This document shows positions 1-8,338 of a stretch of 64,000 nucleotides of DNA, piece after piece. The notes under the pieces are model-generated. The model was not told the origin of the DNA. It did no database searches and worked only from the letters and a program-made list of their open reading frames with translations. A program made the translations under genes and the position numbers. Each line of letters begins with the position of its first letter. Position 1 is the first letter of the stretch. Source of the DNA: Endobugula sp047636495 (GTDB taxonomy: Bacteria > Pseudomonadota > Gammaproteobacteria > Pseudomonadales > Cellvibrionaceae); assembly GCA_047636495.1 (NCBI GenBank), contig JBLILH010000003.1, forward strand, positions 124,001 through 188,000, read 5' to 3'.

Positions 1-267
1 AAACGATTCTGCCGATGAAAAAAACGCCGCTCCGGGGACAGTAGTAATCGTTTGCTTGCCGGCATTAATAAGGTCCGCGTCGATGCTATCTTCAGTGGGA
101 AAAGGTCCCATCCCCAGCAAGCCATTTTCAGATTGCAGCATAACTTCTATATCCGAGGGCACATAATTAGACACCAAGGTGGGGATACCAATCCCTAGGT
201 TGACATAATAGCCATCTTTAATTTCCTGCGCGATGCGCATAGCGATTTGATCACGTGAAAGAGCCAT
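1..267 (-). CDS. scoB: 3-oxoacid CoA-transferase subunit B (partial, N-terminal 89 residues)
   Basis: N-terminal 89 codons of the beta subunit of a family I CoA-transferase; the rest lies beyond base 1. With subunit A it moves CoA between succinyl-CoA (or another acyl-CoA) and a 3-oxoacid such as acetoacetate. Visible marks are the GIGIPT segment near residues 25-30 and SENGLLGMGPFP from residue 46, where Glu47 fits the catalytic glutamate that forms the CoA thioester in this family. Translation starts at the ATG at 265-267, about 10 bases after the subunit A stop codon. The spacing indicates one operon with the three upstream genes. It could equally be called atoA; the true acceptor acid is not visible. 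Confidence 0.9.
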   Translation of the reverse strand, partial: MALSRDQIAMRIAQEIKDGYYVNLGIGIPTLVSNYVPSDIEVMLQSENGLLGMGPFPTEDSIDADLINAGKQTITTVPGAAFFSSAESF

Positions 268-276
268 GACTATCTC

Positions 277-978
277 CTATCCTTGGCGCACAGTGCGCTG
301 TTCAATACGTTTTTCGAAAGTGCCTTGTATCAGGCGATTGACATAAATACCTGGGGTATGAATTTGCGCAGGGTCCAGCTCTCCAGGTTCCACTATTTCC
401 TCGACCTCCATGACGGTAATCTTTCCCGCTGTTGCCACGACAGGATTAAAGTTTTGCGCTGACAAACGATAAATTGCGTTGCCATATCGATCAGCCTTCC
501 ACGCTTTAACAATCGCAAAATCACCCACAATACCCCGCTCCATGATGTAATCGCGACCATCAAAATTTCGCGCTTCTTTACCATCGGCAATCGACGTACC
601 ATAACCCGTCGCCGTATAAAAAGCGGGAATGCCTGCGCCACCAGCACGAAAGCGTTCCGCTAACGTGCCTTGGGGTATTAATTCAACATCTAAACTACCA
701 TCCATCATTTGTTGTTCAAAAATTTTGTTTTCGCCCACATAGGATCCGGCCATTTTTTTAAGTTGTCGGTTGTGTAACAACAAGCCCAATCCAAAGTCAT
801 CAACACCACAGTTGTTTGAGTAAATAGTAAGCTCTTTTGTGCCCATATCACGTATGGTCATTATCAACCCTTCGGGGATACCGCAAAGCCCAAAGCCACC
901 GGCAAGCACTGTCATTCCATCGTCTAATCCGGCCAATGCTTCGCTGTAACTAGTGACTACTTTATCTAAACCACTCAT
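277..978 (-). CDS. scoA: 3-oxoacid CoA-transferase subunit A
   Basis: Alpha subunit (233 aa, normal length) of a family I 3-oxoacid CoA-transferase. The N-terminal glycine-rich loop AGGFGLCGIPEGL (about residues 26-38) and the SNNCGVDDFGLG stretch (about 54-65) are family hallmarks. The partner subunit B follows directly downstream. In this operon the upstream enzyme is a BKACE protein, a family that releases acetoacetate, so activating acetoacetate to acetoacetyl-CoA is the likely job (inference). An alternative is an AtoDA-type enzyme using acetyl-CoA as donor; sequence alone does not separate these. Confidence 0.92.
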   Translation of the reverse strand: MSGLDKVVTSYSEALAGLDDGMTVLAGGFGLCGIPEGLIMTIRDMGTKELTIYSNNCGVDDFGLGLLLHNRQLKKMAGSYVGENKIFEQQMMDGSLDVELIPQGTLAERFRAGGAGIPAFYTATGYGTSIADGKEARNFDGRDYIMERGIVGDFAIVKAWKADRYGNAIYRLSAQNFNPVVATAGKITVMEVEEIVEPGELDPAQIHTPGIYVNRLIQGTFEKRIEQRTVRQG

Positions 979-1051
979 ATTATTTCTCTTCTCTAGCTAA
1001 ACCTAGTTGATATAATTAATATTCATTATAGGATTTATTTTTTCCTTTGAA

Positions 1052-1855
1052 TCATTCTGCGTCGGGCATGTTTATTAATCGCTTAATTTCCGCAACGCGC
1101 TCTGCATTGTCGGCGGCAAAAGAACCGTCTGCGTTTTGTAGCGAATTCTCAAAACCAATACGTACTTTGCCACCCGCAAAATAGGCTGCGCGTAAACAGG
1201 TAGTTTCATTTTGACCAAATGCACACACCGCCCAATCCGCTGTTATCTCATTAACTTGTAGCCAATGGGTAAAGGGCTGTAAATCACTAGGCTGACTTTG
1301 CTGTCCCTTGGCGTATCGACCTAGTACGAAAAGCAACTGCTGACCATTAAGGTTTACGCGTGCTTCACCTAATAAAATATAAAGCCGTGCCATATCATCT
1401 TCACTATAAAGGATATGCTGAATCACAATGCCTGCTTCCTCACACCAACGATAAAAATTCATTGCTGCTTTGCGATCATTCTCCACTAACATTTCCGCAA
1501 TAGAGACCGACGCGGCTTCAGGGCGAACATCTTTCACCACTTGGCGTTGCGCTGGAGGAAGATACACGCCGACCGCCTCGGTAGTAATTTGCACCAGCAT
1601 ATCCGGCACAACGTTTTTCAACTCGACAATGGCCTCTTTATATAGCCCTGCATCCAATACATGTTCACCTTGTGCTCCACGTACATGTAAATGCAAGCCA
1701 CCTGCCCCAGCTTGCCAACAAGATTGCGCCGTATGAATTATTTCAGGCAACACCATCGGCAGTTGAGCATGATCATTTTTACCGCGACGCGCACCATTTG
1801 GCGCGACCATAATGGTGGGGAGCATAATAGCGGGGAAAGATGAATTTTCTGACAT
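1052..1855 (-). CDS. BKACE-family beta-keto acid cleavage enzyme (DUF849)
   Basis: A 267-residue member of the BKACE (beta-keto acid cleavage enzyme, DUF849) family, whose founder Kce condenses 3-keto-5-aminohexanoate with acetyl-CoA to give acetoacetate and 3-aminobutyryl-CoA. It shows the early PTIMVAPNGARR strand, the metal-binding HLH pair at His55 and His57 (HLHVRG), and RIGFEN with Glu236 near the C-terminus, matching the family's late conserved glutamate. It is slightly short for the family. Its start codon overlaps the aminotransferase stop by one base (TAATG), which implies translational coupling. The substrate cannot be read from sequence; BKACE subgroups act on many beta-keto acids. 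Confidence 0.85.
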   Translation of the reverse strand: MSENSSFPAIMLPTIMVAPNGARRGKNDHAQLPMVLPEIIHTAQSCWQAGAGGLHLHVRGAQGEHVLDAGLYKEAIVELKNVVPDMLVQITTEAVGVYLPPAQRQVVKDVRPEAASVSIAEMLVENDRKAAMNFYRWCEEAGIVIQHILYSEDDMARLYILLGEARVNLNGQQLLFVLGRYAKGQQSQPSDLQPFTHWLQVNEITADWAVCAFGQNETTCLRAAYFAGGKVRIGFENSLQNADGSFAADNAERVAEIKRLINMPDAE

Positions 1856-3174
1856 TACAATACCTGCTTAAGGGCAATGGCTAGCTTACTAATAATTTCT
1901 TTAATGTGGTCTTCATTAATAATAAAAGGTGGTGCCAGTAATATATGGTCACCGATTTTTCCGTCAATCGTGCCGCCACCTGGGTAGCAGATTAATCCGG
2001 CCTCAAACGCAGCCGCTTTTATTTTTTGATGCACTTTTTTCTCAACAGGAAAAGGCTGTTTAGTCGCGCGATCCGCCACTAACTCAAGCCCCCAAAACAA
2101 GCCGCTGCCGCGAATATCGCCCACATGCGGATGATCGCCAAATGCCTCTACCAACGCTTGATGAAACAGAACACCCATACGCTGTGACTGCCCCACCAAG
2201 TCGTCATCAACAAGCTGCTCCAATACTGATAGCGAGGCCGCACACGCCGTTGGATGTCCCATGTAAGTATGACCGTGGTGAAAGAAGCCCGATCCATCGG
2301 CTATAGTTTGGTAAATTTCGTTGGTACATAGCATCGCACCAATAGGTTGGTAGCCTGCACCGAGGCCTTTAGCAATGGTCACAATATCCGGCGCAATACC
2401 GTCTTGCTCACAGGCAAACAATGTCCCCGTCCGCCCCATACCGCACATTACTTCATCTAAGATAAGTAACACTCCATGATTGTCACAAATTTCTCTAATA
2501 CGGGTGAAGTAACCTTCTACTGGCGATAAAACACCCGCTGTCGCACCTACAACCGGCTCGGCGACAAAAGCCATGACATTTTCTGCACCCAAGCGCTTTA
2601 TTTCTGTCTCTAGTTCGTTAGCTACGCGTTGGCCGTAATCATAAGCACTTTCGTTATCTTGGCGATTTCGATACTCATAGCAGGGCGAGATATGGGTTGT
2701 CTCGATCAGTAATGGTGCAAACGCTTTGCGCCTTGCTTCATTACCACCGGTAGCCAATGCACCCAGAGTATTACCATGATAACTTTGTTTTCGCGCAATA
2801 ATATGCTGGCGGCTGGCCTCACCTTTTTCAATAAAATACTGTCGAGCCAGCTTTAAAGCCGCCTCAACTGCTTCAGAACCACCAGACACTAGATACACTT
2901 TTTCAATGCCTTCAGGGGCATGAGCGATCAACTTATCTGCCAGTTTCTCTGCTGAATTGGAGGTGAAAAATCCCGTGTGGGCATACGCTACAGCATCTAA
3001 CTGGGACTTAATGGCAGCGATCACTTTAGCGTTATTGTGGCCCAGGCACGAGGTCGCCGCACCACAGGAGCCATCTATGTAGCGTTTGCCATTTTCATCG
3101 ATTAAATACACGCCACTGCCAGTAGATATAACGGGCAGATCGGCTTGAGTGTGGCGAGGAAAAACATGTGACAT
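1855..3174 (-). CDS. Class III (omega/beta-amino acid) aminotransferase
   Basis: PLP-dependent class III aminotransferase of 439 residues from the ATG at 3174, which has an AGGAGAG Shine-Dalgarno; a TTG 33 bases further upstream would add a non-conserved tail. Asp240 (ILDEVMCGMGRT) should bind the PLP ring nitrogen and Lys269 (TIAKGLGAGYQP) should form the Schiff base. The VSGGSEAVEAALKLAR stretch around residue 97 is the phosphate-binding region. The family moves amino groups from beta- or omega-amino acids to pyruvate or 2-oxoglutarate. As first gene of the operon feeding a BKACE enzyme, it most likely makes the beta-keto acid substrate (inference). Exact substrate unknown. Confidence 0.88.
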   Translation of the reverse strand: MSHVFPRHTQADLPVISTGSGVYLIDENGKRYIDGSCGAATSCLGHNNAKVIAAIKSQLDAVAYAHTGFFTSNSAEKLADKLIAHAPEGIEKVYLVSGGSEAVEAALKLARQYFIEKGEASRQHIIARKQSYHGNTLGALATGGNEARRKAFAPLLIETTHISPCYEYRNRQDNESAYDYGQRVANELETEIKRLGAENVMAFVAEPVVGATAGVLSPVEGYFTRIREICDNHGVLLILDEVMCGMGRTGTLFACEQDGIAPDIVTIAKGLGAGYQPIGAMLCTNEIYQTIADGSGFFHHGHTYMGHPTACAASLSVLEQLVDDDLVGQSQRMGVLFHQALVEAFGDHPHVGDIRGSGLFWGLELVADRATKQPFPVEKKVHQKIKAAAFEAGLICYPGGGTIDGKIGDHILLAPPFIINEDHIKEIISKLAIALKQVL

Positions 3175-3298
3175 AAACTCTCCTAGAGTCAGCGTATGGG
3201 TTATCAATGCAACACACGATAGAGGGGAAACGTCTCCAATACCAATGACTTATTTTGACCCACCATGAGAAAAAGTTATACTGAAGGTAACTATATAT

Positions 3299-3343
3299 AC
3301 CAACATCATATGTACCAACACCATATGTACTAACACCATATGT
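3299..3343. repeat. Three tandem 15-bp repeats in a divergent promoter region
   Basis: Three head-to-tail copies of a 15-bp unit, ACCAACACCATATGT, at 3299-3313, 3314-3328 and 3329-3343. Adjacent copies differ by one base, and each contains the palindrome CATATG. A degenerate fourth unit may lie at 3284-3298. The block sits between the divergent aminotransferase operon and the LysR gene, and its last unit overlaps the upstream candidate start of the LysR gene. The position suggests an operator array, but the 15-bp period is not a whole number of helical turns, and a slippage-born repeat is also possible. Confidence 0.8.
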
Positions 3344-3357
3344 ACTCAAGGCTCTAT

Positions 3358-4245
3358 ATGAAAAGACACTTACCGCCGTTAAATGCTTTGCGCGTATTTG
3401 AAGTCGCGGCCAAATCTGCAAGCTTCAGTCATACCGCCGAAATTCTATGTGTGACACAAAGTGCCATTAGTAAGCAAATACGCATACTAGAAGAGCATAT
3501 AGGTATCGCATTATTTGAACGCCGCGGCGGAACGGTAACACTTACCCATGAAGGCAAAGCCTATTTATCTGTGGTTTCACAGGCGCTCGACATTATAGAA
3601 GCCGGCTCAGAAAAGTTTTATCACCCACAACAAAAAGAAATGCTCACTATTAATATCATGCCATCGCTCAGCACGCTGTGGATGTTTTCTCGCGTCGATA
3701 ATTTTCATCGCGCACACCCTAATATCATGTTGCGTATCGACTCTGCAGATGATGACGTAGACTGGTATCGCAATCCGATGGATATTGCAGTTCGATGCAT
3801 GCCCACACATAAAAAACCTAAGCATGCAGAACTCTTATTTACAGAAACACTACAACTGATTGCCAGTCCACTCTTAATAAAAAATGTTTCTGTCAAAACC
3901 ATTAATGATTTGCAAGATTATGAAAAAATCAATTTAAAGCACAGGCCTAACTTGTGGGATGAATTTTTTGCACAACCAAGCGATACTTACACTGCCGCTA
4001 ACCACTTTGGCTGTGAACATTTTTATATGGTGATTCAGGCGGCTCTAGAAAACCTTGGCATTGGCTTAGCACCTGACTTTTTATGCGCTGATTTTTTACG
4101 CGAAGGTCGACTTGTCAACCCGTTAAACATAAGTACAAAAACAGAATATGGTTACTATCTTATTACGCCACCACATAAAAAAGATCAGGCTAAAGTCATT
4201 CAATTTTCTCAATGGCTTAAAGATGCCTTTAAACCGCAATCTTAA
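3358..4245 (+). CDS. LysR-family transcriptional regulator (GcvA-like)
   Basis: LysR-type regulator of about 295 residues. The N-terminal winged helix-turn-helix is clear: LNALRVFEVAAKSASFS, then VTQSAISKQIRILEE and FERRGG, in the GcvA/AmpR style. The remainder fits the periplasmic-binding-like effector domain. The ATG at 3358 is preferred because CAAGG precedes it; an in-frame ATG at 3340 would add six residues but lies within the 15-bp repeats. Transcribed away from the aminotransferase-BKACE-CoA-transferase operon, the usual arrangement for a LysR protein controlling its neighbour (inference). Effector unknown. Confidence 0.9.
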   Translation: MKRHLPPLNALRVFEVAAKSASFSHTAEILCVTQSAISKQIRILEEHIGIALFERRGGTVTLTHEGKAYLSVVSQALDIIEAGSEKFYHPQQKEMLTINIMPSLSTLWMFSRVDNFHRAHPNIMLRIDSADDDVDWYRNPMDIAVRCMPTHKKPKHAELLFTETLQLIASPLLIKNVSVKTINDLQDYEKINLKHRPNLWDEFFAQPSDTYTAANHFGCEHFYMVIQAALENLGIGLAPDFLCADFLREGRLVNPLNISTKTEYGYYLITPPHKKDQAKVIQFSQWLKDAFKPQS

Positions 4246-4251
4246 ACAAGA

Positions 4252-4833
4252 ATGGAAAGAACAATGCACATAAACACGCCAAAACGCTGCTCTTGGTGTG
4301 GCACAGACCCAATCTATATTGATTACCATGACAACGAATGGGGAATACCGATAAAAGATGATCACGCGCTGTTCGAGCTACTACTGTTAGAGGGCGCTCA
4401 GGCCGGGTTATCGTGGATCACCATTTTAAAGAAACGAGAAAACTATCGAATTGCATTCGATAGTTTTAATGCCGAAAAAATGGCTACCTACGGTCAAGAT
4501 AAACATGAAAAACTATTAAACGACAGCGGTATCGTACGTAACAAGTTGAAAGTGAAGGCTTTTACTAAAAATGCAATAGCGTATTTAAAGATAAGAAAAA
4601 GAGGCACTAGTTTTAGTGATTTTTTATGGCAGTTTACCGACCATAAAGTGATAACGAATCAATGGCAAAACGCAAGCGAAGTACCCGTATCTACACCTAA
4701 ATCGGCAGCAATGAGTGAATCTTTAAAAAAAGCCGGATTTTCATTTGTAGGACCGACTATTTGTTATGCGTTCATGCAATCGTCCGGGATGGTGAACGAT
4801 CATATTACTAGCTGTTTCAAACATGGTCATTAG
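4252..4833 (+). CDS. tag: DNA-3-methyladenine glycosylase I
   Basis: Base-excision repair glycosylase that removes 3-methyladenine from alkylated DNA. The 193-residue length is normal. The zinc ligands known from E. coli Tag are all in place: Cys13 (CSWCG), His26 (YHDNEWG), and near the C-terminus His184 and Cys188 (HITSCFKH). The pocket segment LLLEGAQAGLSW, with Glu47 and Trp55, is also present. Translation may begin at 4252 or at the second ATG at 4264, which has GGAAAG in front. It lies 6 bases after the LysR stop and ends 4 bases from the convergent sensor gene. Confidence 0.95.
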   Translation: MERTMHINTPKRCSWCGTDPIYIDYHDNEWGIPIKDDHALFELLLLEGAQAGLSWITILKKRENYRIAFDSFNAEKMATYGQDKHEKLLNDSGIVRNKLKVKAFTKNAIAYLKIRKRGTSFSDFLWQFTDHKVITNQWQNASEVPVSTPKSAAMSESLKKAGFSFVGPTICYAFMQSSGMVNDHITSCFKHGH

Positions 4834-4837
4834 CTTT

Positions 4838-6013
4838 TTATAGTGCATTATTGCTTCTAGGTTTGTTGTCTGGCAAGCCTGAACGAATGCGCTTCAGGGC
4901 TAAACGTAAATTAAGCGCTATGCGGTCAATTGCCTTAGCTAAGCGACCGATATCTGACGACTGATCAGCATAAGGTACTACTTCCGAAAAACGACCTTTA
5001 CTTAATTTTTCAACTGATGCCGTTAATGTCTGTAGCGGCAGGGAAAGGTGCCTTGCCAGTAATCCAGCGAAAAACATCGCAACTATTATCATCATACCGT
5101 TCAACCATAACAGTGTAGACTGGGCTTTTTCATACTGTCCGTACGCTTCATTATAGGGCTGCTGAACGATTAAGCGCCAACCGAAATCGAGAGTAGATAC
5201 TGCAACAATAAGCTTTTCTCCATCGACATTAACTGCTTTTATAAATTCAGATTGGCTTGCCAATAGCGCAGGGTGATCTCTAAATGACTGTAACTTAGGT
5301 GCATGGTTTTCAATGTCACTATGCGCAATTAAACGATTATTATCGTCCACGAGCCACACCTTTGTGGCGACTAAACCGTTAGGCGATGTAATAAATTTTC
5401 TACTTATATATTCTAATGCAGCACACTGGACTAATACGCCTTGTAACATTTTTTTGTTTTTGGCACTGTCATGTAATGTTCCATTAGGCGAAATAGTTTT
5501 CGATGCCTGCCCAGACATATAAGCTGTTTGATGTCCGGATTGATAGCCAAATTGGTAAATAGGCACCGAGAAACACTGTAATGGCATAGGCTTATTGTGG
5601 CTAATCAATAATTGCTGTGCCTCTATACCGCCATCTAGCACCTTAGAAATATACCCCCTATCACTATAGCTGAGCAAAGGCTGGCTATCACTGCGAATCA
5701 CTGCATGCCCTTCTTTATTTGTGATAAAAAGAAGGGATGACCAGTCATCCGGGTCAACGGCACTTTGCAATATAGGCTGTTGCTGTTTTGGCAACATACC
5801 TTTCAATGAATCAAGGCTGGCTAAAAGGTGTAACCGGCCCACTTGCATACTTGTCCAATACTTCACTTCGTTGCCTAGGCGCTGTGAAATGGCGGACAAA
5901 TCGTTTTCCACATAAACAAACTGCTGCTGCTTAAACTGATAGAGCAGGTAAGCTGTACCTAATGTCATTAGAAAAATGAGTACTATAAAGGCAAGAAATA
6001 ACTTCATTCGCAT
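4838..6013 (-). CDS. Membrane sensor with extracytoplasmic Cache-like domain and HAMP, no output domain
   Basis: A 391-residue protein with an N-terminal membrane helix (about residues 5-25), a periplasmic region of about 270 residues resembling a double Cache sensor, a second membrane helix near residues 300-320, and a HAMP segment that includes LSLPLQTLTASVEKLSKGRF. The chain stops about 35 residues after HAMP. No histidine kinase, GGDEF, EAL or chemoreceptor domain follows, and there is no space for one because tag ends 4 bases away. It may be a truncated sensor or a ligand-binding partner of another protein. The start is uncertain: ATGs at 6013 and 6007 both lack a strong Shine-Dalgarno. 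Confidence 0.7.
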   Translation of the reverse strand: MRMKLFLAFIVLIFLMTLGTAYLLYQFKQQQFVYVENDLSAISQRLGNEVKYWTSMQVGRLHLLASLDSLKGMLPKQQQPILQSAVDPDDWSSLLFITNKEGHAVIRSDSQPLLSYSDRGYISKVLDGGIEAQQLLISHNKPMPLQCFSVPIYQFGYQSGHQTAYMSGQASKTISPNGTLHDSAKNKKMLQGVLVQCAALEYISRKFITSPNGLVATKVWLVDDNNRLIAHSDIENHAPKLQSFRDHPALLASQSEFIKAVNVDGEKLIVAVSTLDFGWRLIVQQPYNEAYGQYEKAQSTLLWLNGMMIIVAMFFAGLLARHLSLPLQTLTASVEKLSKGRFSEVVPYADQSSDIGRLAKAIDRIALNLRLALKRIRSGLPDNKPRSNNAL

Positions 6014-6342
6014 AATATATATTGGTTACCTAAAGGTGATCTTATTATTGGCGGCAATGCTGAATGCACGCTGTAAACGTTGTTGTTTGCGTCGCATATG
6101 GATTGTGATCGATATCGAAACCCAATACGACACAAAAAACTAACCGCCTCGTACAACAAAAATCATAAAATGCATGACATCTCTATTTTTCATACAAAAG
6201 TGTACCACCTTATGATGACGGATGAGTCGCTGAGAAAAAACTTACTCCGCGATGTCGGTTCAATACTAAAGCATACCGGATACACGAAGATATTTATCTC
6301 TATATGCCGCTATTTCGTCAGTAGTACGATACCAACAGGCAA
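6014..6342. other. Intergenic region, no convincing gene
   Basis: About 330 bases between the Cache-HAMP sensor and the typA terminator. A plus-strand 106-codon reading frame (6080-6400) covers it, but it runs through the terminator hairpin, has no Shine-Dalgarno and resembles no family I know, so it is not called. Confidence 0.5.
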
Positions 6343-6373
6343 AAAAATACCGAACACTAGGTTCGGTATTTTT
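6343..6373 (-). terminator. Rho-independent terminator downstream of typA
   Basis: Perfect 13-bp stem (arms 6343-6355 and 6361-6373, core TACCGAAC / GTTCGGTA) with a 5-base loop ACTAG and A/T runs on both sides, so on the minus strand the hairpin ends in a U-tract. It lies about 60 bases beyond the typA stop. Confidence 0.85.
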
Positions 6374-6430
6374 AAGCTCCTGCTAACTAAAGGCTGCTGA
6401 CTCTACATCACGAACCTTAAAAAAGAAGGC

Positions 6431-8239
6431 TTATTTCTTAGTCCGCTTGCGCTCATTTTCGGTAAGAAATTTCTTACGTAAACGAATACTAACAGGCGTC
6501 ACTTCAACCAATTCATCGTCTTCAATAAACTCTAACGCCTGCTCTAGCGTATGTTTGACTGGTGGAGATAAGGTTAACGCCTCATCCGTACCCGATGCAC
6601 GCACGTTGGTTAACTGCTTACCTTTAATCGGGTTAACCGCTAAATCGTTATCACGAGCATGCAGACCAATAATTTGGCCTTCGTACACATCAATCGCGTG
6701 ACCTAAGAATAAACGACCACGGCTTTGTAGATTAAACAATGAGTAGGCAGCGGTTTTACCTTTAACCATTGATACCATTACGCCATTTTGACGGCTAGTC
6801 ACCTCACCTTCTTTTATCGGGCCATAATGATCAAATACGCTAGTCATAATCCCCGAACCAGACGTCAGAGTCAGAAACAAACCACGAAAACCAATCAAAC
6901 CACGTGAAGGCGTCGTAAACTCTAGCTTAGTACGGCCTTTGCCATCGGGCTCCATATTGGTCAGTTCACCTTTGCGCAAACCCAGCTCTTCCATGATTGA
7001 ACCTTGATGCTGATCTTCAACATCAATCACTACGCTTTCAAATGGCTCATGAATAACGCCATCAACTAGACGCTGCACCACTTCTGGACGAGAAACACCA
7101 ATCTCGAAACCTTCTCGGCGCATCGTTTCAATCAATACCGACAAGTGAAGCTCACCACGACCTGAAACTTTAAACTTATCAGCAGTATCACCGGGCTCAA
7201 CACGCAAGGCAACGTTATGAATAAGCTCTTGTTCTAGACGCTCTTTAATATTACGTGACGTAACATATTTACCTTCTAAGCCCGCAAAAGGAGAATCGTT
7301 TACACGGAATGTCATACTGACTGTTGGCTCATCGACCGACAATGGCGGTAACGCTTCAACGCGCTCTGGATCACATAGGGTGTCCGAAATACAAAGACCA
7401 TCGATACCATTAATACAAACAATATCACCTGCTTTAGCCTGTTCAACATCGATTTGTTCAAGACCTAAGTACCCTTTTACATTCAGCACTTTACCTTTAC
7501 GTTGTTCGCCACTGGCTTGTTTAACGATCACTTGCTGGTTAGCTTTCAACTTACCTCGGGTGATACGACCCACACCAATAACGCCTACGTAGCTATCGTA
7601 AGCTAACGCAGAAATTTGCATTTGAAATTCGCCGTCAGGATCAACATCTGGCGTAGGCACTTTATCTACTATCATTTGAAATAATGGCGTCATATCATCA
7701 GCGAGATCGTCAACGTCTAAACCTGCCACACCATTCAGTGCCGATGCATAAATGATAGGGAAGTCTAACTGTTCCTCCGTAGCGCCAAGTCGATCAAATA
7801 GATCAAACACTTGGTCTACAACCCAATCTGGACGAGCACCGGGGCGATCAACTTTATTGATAACAACAATGGGCTTCAACCCTTGCTCAAACGCCTTAGA
7901 CGTTACAAAGCGGGTTTGTGGCATAGGGCCATCTACTGCGTCGACTAGCAGCAATACCGAGTCAACCATTGATAATACGCGCTCAACTTCGCCACCAAAA
8001 TCAGCATGACCAGGCGTGTCTACGATATTTATGTGATAGTCATTCCATTCGATGGCAGTGTTTTTCGCCAGGATGGTAATACCGCGCTCTTTCTCTTGGT
8101 CATTAGAATCCATGACGCGTTCTGAGCCTTGGTCTTTATGTCCAAGCGTGCCGGACTGGCTTAACATTTTGTCAACAAGGGTGGTTTTACCGTGGTCGAC
8201 GTGCGCGATGATGGCTATATTACGAAGTTTTTCAATCAC
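6431..8239 (-). CDS. typA: Ribosome-binding translational GTPase TypA/BipA
   Basis: Translation factor GTPase of the elongation-factor family (602 aa, normal length) that acts on ribosomes in 50S assembly and in stress and cold adaptation. G1 AHVDHGKT at residues 12-19, then RGITI, DTPGHADFGGEVER and NKVDRPGA are all intact. The translation-factor beta-barrel, the EF-G-like domains (including GRGELHLSVLIETMRREGFE) and the basic TypA-specific C-terminus follow. Translation starts at a GTG giving MIEKLRNIAIIAHVDHG, as in E. coli. It stands alone with its own terminator. Confidence 0.97.
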   Translation of the reverse strand: MIEKLRNIAIIAHVDHGKTTLVDKMLSQSGTLGHKDQGSERVMDSNDQEKERGITILAKNTAIEWNDYHINIVDTPGHADFGGEVERVLSMVDSVLLLVDAVDGPMPQTRFVTSKAFEQGLKPIVVINKVDRPGARPDWVVDQVFDLFDRLGATEEQLDFPIIYASALNGVAGLDVDDLADDMTPLFQMIVDKVPTPDVDPDGEFQMQISALAYDSYVGVIGVGRITRGKLKANQQVIVKQASGEQRKGKVLNVKGYLGLEQIDVEQAKAGDIVCINGIDGLCISDTLCDPERVEALPPLSVDEPTVSMTFRVNDSPFAGLEGKYVTSRNIKERLEQELIHNVALRVEPGDTADKFKVSGRGELHLSVLIETMRREGFEIGVSRPEVVQRLVDGVIHEPFESVVIDVEDQHQGSIMEELGLRKGELTNMEPDGKGRTKLEFTTPSRGLIGFRGLFLTLTSGSGIMTSVFDHYGPIKEGEVTSRQNGVMVSMVKGKTAAYSLFNLQSRGRLFLGHAIDVYEGQIIGLHARDNDLAVNPIKGKQLTNVRASGTDEALTLSPPVKHTLEQALEFIEDDELVEVTPVSIRLRKKFLTENERKRTKK

Positions 8240-8338
8240 TTGGGAAGTTCTCAGGTAGGGTTATTGGGCCCAGACAACTCTAGACCACATAAATGCAAGG
8301 CGCGTATTGTACCCATGATTATTGCGCGGGGATAGCTT

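Noticed and set aside
6080..6400. 106-codon plus-strand frame
   Set aside because: Runs through the typA terminator, lacks a ribosome site and shows no recognisable family sequence.
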